Of a stretch of 9,189 nt of DNA, positions 5,874 to 9,189 are shown in pieces. Below the pieces are notes generated by a model. The model saw nothing but the letters and a program-made list of their open reading frames with translations, had not been told where the DNA came from and did no database searches. Source of the DNA: Scatosoma sp045588185 (GTDB lineage: Bacteria; Bacillota; Clostridia; Christensenellales; Borkfalkiaceae); NCBI GenBank assembly GCA_045588185.1, contig JAZNDR010000018.1, positions 1 through 9,189 of the forward strand. Direction: 5' to 3'. Within the stretch, counting starts at the first letter, position 1. Every line of letters starts with the position of its first letter. The position numbers and the translations under genes were made by a program.

Positions 5874-5902
5874 TTGACAAAATTTTGTCTATATGGTATA
5901 CT
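5874..5902 (+). promoter_or_regulatory. Sigma-A-type promoter of the two-component operon
   Basis: TTGACA (5874-5879), a 17-base spacer and TATACT (5897-5902) give a strong vegetative promoter. Start of transcription is expected near 5909, leaving a leader of roughly 115 bases before the response regulator ATG. Confidence 0.92.
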
Positions 5903-5923
5903 GTTTGTGAGAAAATAATAATA

Positions 5924-5941
5924 TTTTCACGAAGTTTTCAC
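5924..5941 (+). promoter_or_regulatory. Tandem TTTTCAC repeats, candidate OmpR-family regulator site
   Basis: TTTTCAC occurs at 5924-5930 and again at 5935-5941, a period of 11 bases, which is the spacing of direct half-sites bound by OmpR/PhoB-type dimers. An inverted, near-identical copy (GTGA-G-AAAA) lies at 5908-5916. The sites fall just after the predicted transcription start, a position suited to autorepression by the regulator encoded downstream. Confidence 0.45.
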
Positions 5942-6025
5942 CTGTCTTTGTTGTAAGTTTAACCGTTTTGGGGTATAAGTAATAAGGAAAGTCAAATTTT
6001 ACTTTTTTTGAGAGGATTTACCATT

Positions 6026-6691
6026 ATGAAAATTTTAATCGTAGACGATGAGGAAATGATTCGCGGGGTTTTGCGCGAATACGTGGAATTCGAGGGGAAC
6101 GAGGCGTACGAGGCGGCGGACGGTATGGAAGCTGTCAAAAAGTGCCGTGAGGGGGATTACGACTTAATTTTAATGGACGTGATGATGCCGCACCTTGACG
6201 GCTTCTCCGCGGTGAAAGAAATTAAAAAAACGAAAGATATCCCCGTTATTATGCTCTCCGCGCGCGGGGAAGAATACGACAAGCTGTTCGCGTTCGAGCT
6301 GGGCGTGGATGATTACGTGACCAAGCCGTTTTCACCCAAGGAAGTCATGGCGCGAATCAATGCGGTTACCAAACGCCGCGTGCAAAAAAATAACGGAAAC
6401 GAGATCTTGAAATTCGAGGGCTTGGAAATTGATATGGCGGGCAGAAACGTATACGTGGACGGTGCGAAAGCGGAGCTCACGCCCAAGGAATACGAACTAC
6501 TGTTTTATCTCGTTCGAAACAAAGGGATTGCCTTGACGCGCGAAAAGCTGTTGTACGATGTGTGGGGGTTTGATTTTTACGGCGACGACCGCACGGTGGA
6601 CACGCATATCAAAATGCTGCGCGGCAATTTAAAGGATTACCGTAAATTTATCGTAACCCTGCGCGGACTGGGGTATAAATTCGAGGCGTAA
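6026..6691 (+). CDS. OmpR/PhoB-family response regulator
   Basis: A 221-residue two-domain transcription factor. The receiver domain (about 1-118) has the acidic pocket Asp7-Asp8, the phosphoacceptor Asp51 in LMDVMMP, Ser78 in the conserved Thr/Ser position and Lys100 in VTKPF. The C-terminal winged helix (about 125-221) shows LTPKEYELL, the recognition region VDTHIKMLRGNL and the closing RGLGYKF motif. Length is normal. ATG 6026 is chosen over the TTG at 6008 because GAGAGGA (6010-6016) precedes it with a 9-base gap and the protein then begins MKILIVDDE, as in the family. It should be phosphorylated by the kinase encoded 3 bases downstream. A long leader with paired TTTTCAC repeats suggests autoregulation. 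The stimulus and target genes cannot be told from the sequence. Confidence 0.96.
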   Translation: MKILIVDDEEMIRGVLREYVEFEGNEAYEAADGMEAVKKCREGDYDLILMDVMMPHLDGFSAVKEIKKTKDIPVIMLSARGEEYDKLFAFELGVDDYVTKPFSPKEVMARINAVTKRRVQKNNGNEILKFEGLEIDMAGRNVYVDGAKAELTPKEYELLFYLVRNKGIALTREKLLYDVWGFDFYGDDRTVDTHIKMLRGNLKDYRKFIVTLRGLGYKFEA

Positions 6692-6694
6692 ACC

Positions 6695-8221
6695 ATGTCG
6701 GAAGCGAAACGGACAAAGGCGAAAAAATCGCCTAAAAACGCAAGGATCAGGCGGAGCTATCGCAACAAGCAGACGAGCACGAGCATTTACTTTCTGCTGT
6801 GGGCGGTGTTTACCGCTTTTTCTTTGTTGCTCGTTTTGCTGTTCGGGTTTAGCCAACGGGTAATGACCACCCAAACCTATAAACAGGAAGCCGCGCTTGA
6901 ACTTCGGGAAAAGGGCGTCGCCATTGAAGAACAGGTCGATAACGCGTTCAAACACGGTTTGCCCCCTGTGTTCAAAGGGGATAAAAGCTTGTATCTTCGT
7001 ACCCTTTCGACGGTGTACGACGTGGAGATATTCGTGCTTGCGCCCGACGGAACGGTGCTGTTTCCGCAACTCCCGATGATCGAGGGCGAGGAAGAAGTCG
7101 TTGCGCCCTTTGATTTCAGTGCGCGCATTAAAGTGCTGATTGCAGAACTTGCGGAAGAGGAGGCTTTGTCCGTTATCTACGAGGGCGAGAACGAATACGT
7201 GTACGGTGCAAAGCTGCGGTTATACGAGCAGGACGCGTACTTGTATGTCGGAAAATCGTTGAACTTAATGGTTGCCGCGTCCGAACAAATCGGCGCGCGG
7301 ACGGTAGTTTTGGCGATATTCATTTTGATACTCGCGTTTGCAGTATCGAGCGCGGTTTCGGGCTGGCTGACAAAACCGATTACGGAAATGAAGCAAAAAG
7401 CGGAGCTGTTGGCGCAGGGGGATTTTGCCGTAGACTTCCACGGCAACGATTACGGGCAGGAGATGTTCGCTTTGGCGGATACGCTCAACTATGCCCGCGA
7501 CGAGCTTTCCAAAACGGACAGAATGCAGAAGGAACTCATTGCCAACGTTTCGCACGATTTCAAAACGCCGCTGACGATGATTAAGGCGTACGCGTCGATG
7601 ATTATAGAAATATCGGGCGACAACCCCGAAAAACGCAACAAGCATGCGCAAGTGATCGTGGACGAGGCGGACAGGCTCGCCTCGCTCGTTAGCGACGTGT
7701 TGGAGCTTTCGAAAATGCAGTCGGGTATTACCGAACTGAAAAAAGAAGTTTTTGATATGTCGGCGTATTTACACGAGATTTTGGCGCGTTTCGAATACCT
7801 CAAAGATACGCAAGGGTATAGTTTTGAGGTGAAAATCGAGGAAGACCTCTACACGCTCGGCGACAAGTTAAAGCTGGGGCAGGTGCTGTATAATTTGATA
7901 GGCAACGCCGTGAATTATACGGGCGAGGACAAGCGTGTGGACGTATCGCTTTGCCGTACGCAAGAGGGAGTATTCCGTTTTGCGGTAACCGACACGGGCG
8001 CAGGGATAAAGAGCGAGGAGCTCCCGACCATTTGGGATAGATACTACCGTTCGAGCGAAACGCACAAACGCCCCGTCAAGGGTACGGGCTTGGGATTATC
8101 TATCGTCAAGAGCGTGTTGGAACGCCACGGCTTCGTGTTCGGCGTAAACAGCGAGATAGGCAAGGGCAGCGTTTTCTACGCCGACTTCCCGCTGATAGAA
8201 AATTCCGTGCAAAATAAATAA
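6695..8221 (+). CDS. Membrane sensor histidine kinase (HAMP-HisKA-HATPase)
   Basis: A 508-residue kinase partner of the preceding regulator. In order: a very basic cytoplasmic N-terminus (1-30), membrane segment 1 (about 31-52), an extracytoplasmic sensor region of about 150 residues (53-201) with no motif I recognise but with a PAS/Cache-like strand pattern (VEIFVLAPDGTVLFP), and membrane segment 2 (about 203-222). Then come HAMP (about 223-275), a HisKA dimerisation helix pair with the phosphoacceptor His287 in NVSHDFKTPL, and a HATPase_c domain with N box Asn400/Asn404, G1 box DTGAGI (433-438) and G2 box GTGLGLSIV (463-471). All catalytic boxes look intact. The ATG follows the regulator stop by 3 bases, and its ribosome binding site GAGG (6683-6686) lies in the regulator's last codons, so the two are translationally coupled. 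No terminator is obvious after it. Confidence 0.96.
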   Translation: MSEAKRTKAKKSPKNARIRRSYRNKQTSTSIYFLLWAVFTAFSLLLVLLFGFSQRVMTTQTYKQEAALELREKGVAIEEQVDNAFKHGLPPVFKGDKSLYLRTLSTVYDVEIFVLAPDGTVLFPQLPMIEGEEEVVAPFDFSARIKVLIAELAEEEALSVIYEGENEYVYGAKLRLYEQDAYLYVGKSLNLMVAASEQIGARTVVLAIFILILAFAVSSAVSGWLTKPITEMKQKAELLAQGDFAVDFHGNDYGQEMFALADTLNYARDELSKTDRMQKELIANVSHDFKTPLTMIKAYASMIIEISGDNPEKRNKHAQVIVDEADRLASLVSDVLELSKMQSGITELKKEVFDMSAYLHEILARFEYLKDTQGYSFEVKIEEDLYTLGDKLKLGQVLYNLIGNAVNYTGEDKRVDVSLCRTQEGVFRFAVTDTGAGIKSEELPTIWDRYYRSSETHKRPVKGTGLGLSIVKSVLERHGFVFGVNSEIGKGSVFYADFPLIENSVQNK

Positions 8222-8236
8222 CCGCTTTCTATTTGC

Positions 8237-8265
8237 TTGACAATACACGTTCGTCCGTGTATAAT
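8237..8265 (+). promoter_or_regulatory. Exact-consensus sigma-A promoter of the FMN riboswitch-ribU unit
   Basis: TTGACA (8237-8242), a 17-base spacer and TATAAT (8260-8265) match consensus fully. Start is expected near 8272, so the aptamer begins within about 10 bases of the transcript end. The spacer contains a 7-bp inverted repeat that overlaps the first bases of the -10 box. Confidence 0.93.
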
Positions 8266-8279
8266 AATAAAAAATCAAT

Positions 8280-8398
8280 ATTCTTTGGGGCGGGGTGCAA
8301 TTCCCCACCGGCAGTAGAGTCTGCTAAGGAAACGCGCGCGTTTCCCCGAATCGGCGAAATTCCGATACCGACGGTTAGAGTCCGGATGCGAAAAGAAT
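8280..8398 (+). ncRNA. FMN riboswitch aptamer (RFN element)
   Basis: The conserved RFN core is readable. P1 is ATTCTTT (8280-8286) with AAAGAAT (8392-8398). After it come GGGGCGGGGTGCAATTCCCC (P2), ACCGGCAGT, a GCAG/CTGC helix (P3), a variable GGAAAC/GTTTCC helix (P4), a TCGG/CCGA helix (P5), then the hallmark GACGGTTAGAGTCCGGATG segment closing the ring. It binds FMN and controls riboflavin genes. Here the next gene encodes a RibU-type transporter, and an intrinsic terminator stands between, so the expected mode is FMN-induced premature termination. Confidence 0.97.
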
Positions 8399-8421
8399 GA
8401 ACGAAACAGCGTATATACTTC

Positions 8422-8460
8422 GCAAGATTTTCTTTGCACGGTAGGTGCGATTTGTCTTGC
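8422..8460 (+). other. Linker hairpin between FMN aptamer and terminator
   Basis: GCAAGA (8422-8427) pairs with TCTTGC (8455-8460), and inside it GCAC (8436-8439) pairs with GTGC (8445-8448), with an internal loop between the two helices. It belongs to neither the aptamer nor the terminator. It may act as a pausing or spacing element of the expression platform. Confidence 0.5.
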
Positions 8461-8492
8461 TCGTATCTCCGCAGTTTCCTATTAGAACGCTT

Positions 8493-8520
8493 ACGCCCCG
8501 CTTTTGCGGGGCGTTTTTTT
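8493..8520 (+). terminator. Riboswitch-controlled intrinsic terminator before ribU
   Basis: A 9-bp stem ACGCCCCGC (8493-8501) with GCGGGGCGT (8506-8514) around TTTT runs into seven T (8514-8520). It sits 13 bases before the ribU start. Its 5' arm could instead pair with G-rich aptamer bases near 8287-8296, which offers a route to antitermination when FMN is absent. Confidence 0.95.
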
Positions 8521-8533
8521 ACGAGGTAAAGAT

Positions 8534-9142
8534 ATGGAACAACAAGAACAAAACAAAAAAACGGGCGGGGCAGGTACGCGTTTAAGTCTTAAAAAACGAT
8601 TTTCCGCCAAACGGCTTGCGCTGATGGCGGTATTCGTCGCGCTGTCCTTTGCGACGAGTTTTTTCGAGATACCGCTCCCGCTGTTTGGCGCATCGTTTTT
8701 GAAATTAGACTTCGGAAATGTATTTATCGTACTTATTTCCTTTCTATTAGGACCGTTAGAAGGTGTAATCGTTTGCGTTTTGAAAGAGAGCTTGCGAATG
8801 TTAAGCGGGGGTACGGTGGTAGGAGAGTTGGCAAATATGATTATGACCTGTTCGTTCATACTGTTTCCCGCTATTGTTTACCGTTATAAAAAGGGATTTA
8901 AAACAGTTGTTTTTTCTTTGTGTATAGCCTGTTTAATAGGTACGGGCGTATCGCTTTTAGCAAACCGATTTATTACTTTTCCTTTGTATGAAGCGGTGTT
9001 AGAAATGCCTGCCCAAAAAGCGTTTTCCATATTTTGGATAGCAATTTTAATTTTTAATCTTATCAAAACGGTCGCGATTTCTATTTTGAGTTTGCTTTTG
9101 TATAAACGGCTGTCGAATTTTTTGAAAAAATTGAAAATTTGA
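8534..9142 (+). CDS. ribU: Riboflavin ECF transporter S component, RibU type
   Basis: A 202-residue integral membrane protein that binds riboflavin and works with a shared ECF energy-coupling module (EcfA/A'/T), not encoded here. A polar N-terminal tail (1-25) is followed by about six hydrophobic segments, near 27-45, 60-73, 74-90, 100-117, 123-144 and 165-190. FLKLDFGNV (55-63) and the GELAN motif (97-101) in loops between helices are typical of RibU. The N-terminal helix carries the Ala-rich ALMAVFVALSFA pattern by which S components contact EcfT. ATG 8534 is chosen because GAGG (8523-8526) lies 7 bases before it, while an earlier in-frame TTG falls inside the terminator. The FMN riboswitch upstream independently supports flavin transport. 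The protein looks full length. Confidence 0.95.
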   Translation: MEQQEQNKKTGGAGTRLSLKKRFSAKRLALMAVFVALSFATSFFEIPLPLFGASFLKLDFGNVFIVLISFLLGPLEGVIVCVLKESLRMLSGGTVVGELANMIMTCSFILFPAIVYRYKKGFKTVVFSLCIACLIGTGVSLLANRFITFPLYEAVLEMPAQKAFSIFWIAILIFNLIKTVAISILSLLLYKRLSNFLKKLKI

Positions 9143-9161
9143 GCTTTGCCCGCGTAAATAA

Positions 9162-9189
9162 TTGCAAAATTTGCGTGAAGGTATTATAA
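9162..9189 (+). promoter_or_regulatory. Possible promoter cut by the right window edge
   Basis: TTGCAA (9162-9167), a 17-base spacer and TATAA ending at the last base could be a promoter for a gene beyond the window. The -35 matches only four of six consensus positions, and the -10 is incomplete. No terminator hairpin is visible between ribU and this point. Confidence 0.3.

Noticed and set aside
5988..6005. Palindrome AAAGTCAAA / TTTTACTTT with one mismatch ahead of the response regulator gene
   Set aside because: Made almost only of A and T in an A/T-rich leader, with no usable hairpin loop. Likely chance.
6629..7069. A 146-codon antisense frame across the regulator-kinase junction
   Set aside because: It overlaps two well-supported genes on the other strand and has no recognisable domain or start signal.
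8195..8232. ATAGAAA ... TTTCTAT inverted repeat after the kinase gene, considered as a terminator
   Set aside because: The stem is weak, the loop is 24 bases and no T-tract follows, so I do not call it a terminator.
1..9189. CRISPR array, insertion sequence, transposase, toxin-antitoxin pair or phage structural genes
   Set aside because: No regularly spaced repeats, no terminal inverted repeats around a transposase and no such gene families were seen on either strand.

Overview
The window most likely comes from an endospore-forming member of the Clostridia, probably an uncultured gut or other anaerobic lineage. The case rests on a clear forespore sigma factor gene (sigG) followed by a YlmC/YmxH-type PRC-barrel gene, near-consensus sigma-A promoters with 17-base spacers, strong AGGAGG/GAGG ribosome binding sites and an FMN riboswitch in front of a RibU-type ECF transporter gene. 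A finer placement is not possible from this sequence alone.

Left part (1-2850): visibly A/T-rich, accessory DNA. It holds the 3' portion of an unrecognised single-membrane-segment protein gene (+). A gene for a fold-type I PLP-dependent aminotransferase-like enzyme (-) converges on it and ends at the very next base. Then comes a lone BRO-N/DinD-like gene (+). The aminotransferase start lies under a 35-base imperfect dyad that includes its Shine-Dalgarno sequence. A perfect 16-bp bidirectional terminator closes this part.

Middle part (2850-4440): a solitary cytoplasmic GH43-type glycosidase (-) with its own TTGACC/TATAAT promoter. Next to it is tRNA-Val(CAC) (-), driven by an exact-consensus promoter. 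The tRNA carries one extra base before the D-stem, and its 3' CCA end is built into a 21-bp perfect hairpin.

Right part (4440-9189): more G/C-rich core genes, all on +. First are sigG and ylmC, with a likely sigma-G-type promoter, an intervening GC hairpin and a terminator. Next is a two-component system, an OmpR-family regulator and a HAMP histidine kinase 3 bases apart. It has a strong promoter and a pair of TTTTCAC repeats 11 bases apart just downstream, which fits autoregulation. Last is a riboflavin-uptake unit: promoter, FMN aptamer, intrinsic terminator and ribU. FMN should terminate transcription before ribU when flavin is plentiful.

No CRISPR array, insertion sequence, transposase or recognisable multi-gene novel system is visible. 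The less ordinary signals are regulatory: the Shine-Dalgarno-masking dyad, the tRNA/terminator fusion, the odd tRNA D-arm, the intragenic palindrome in the BRO gene and the operator-like repeats.
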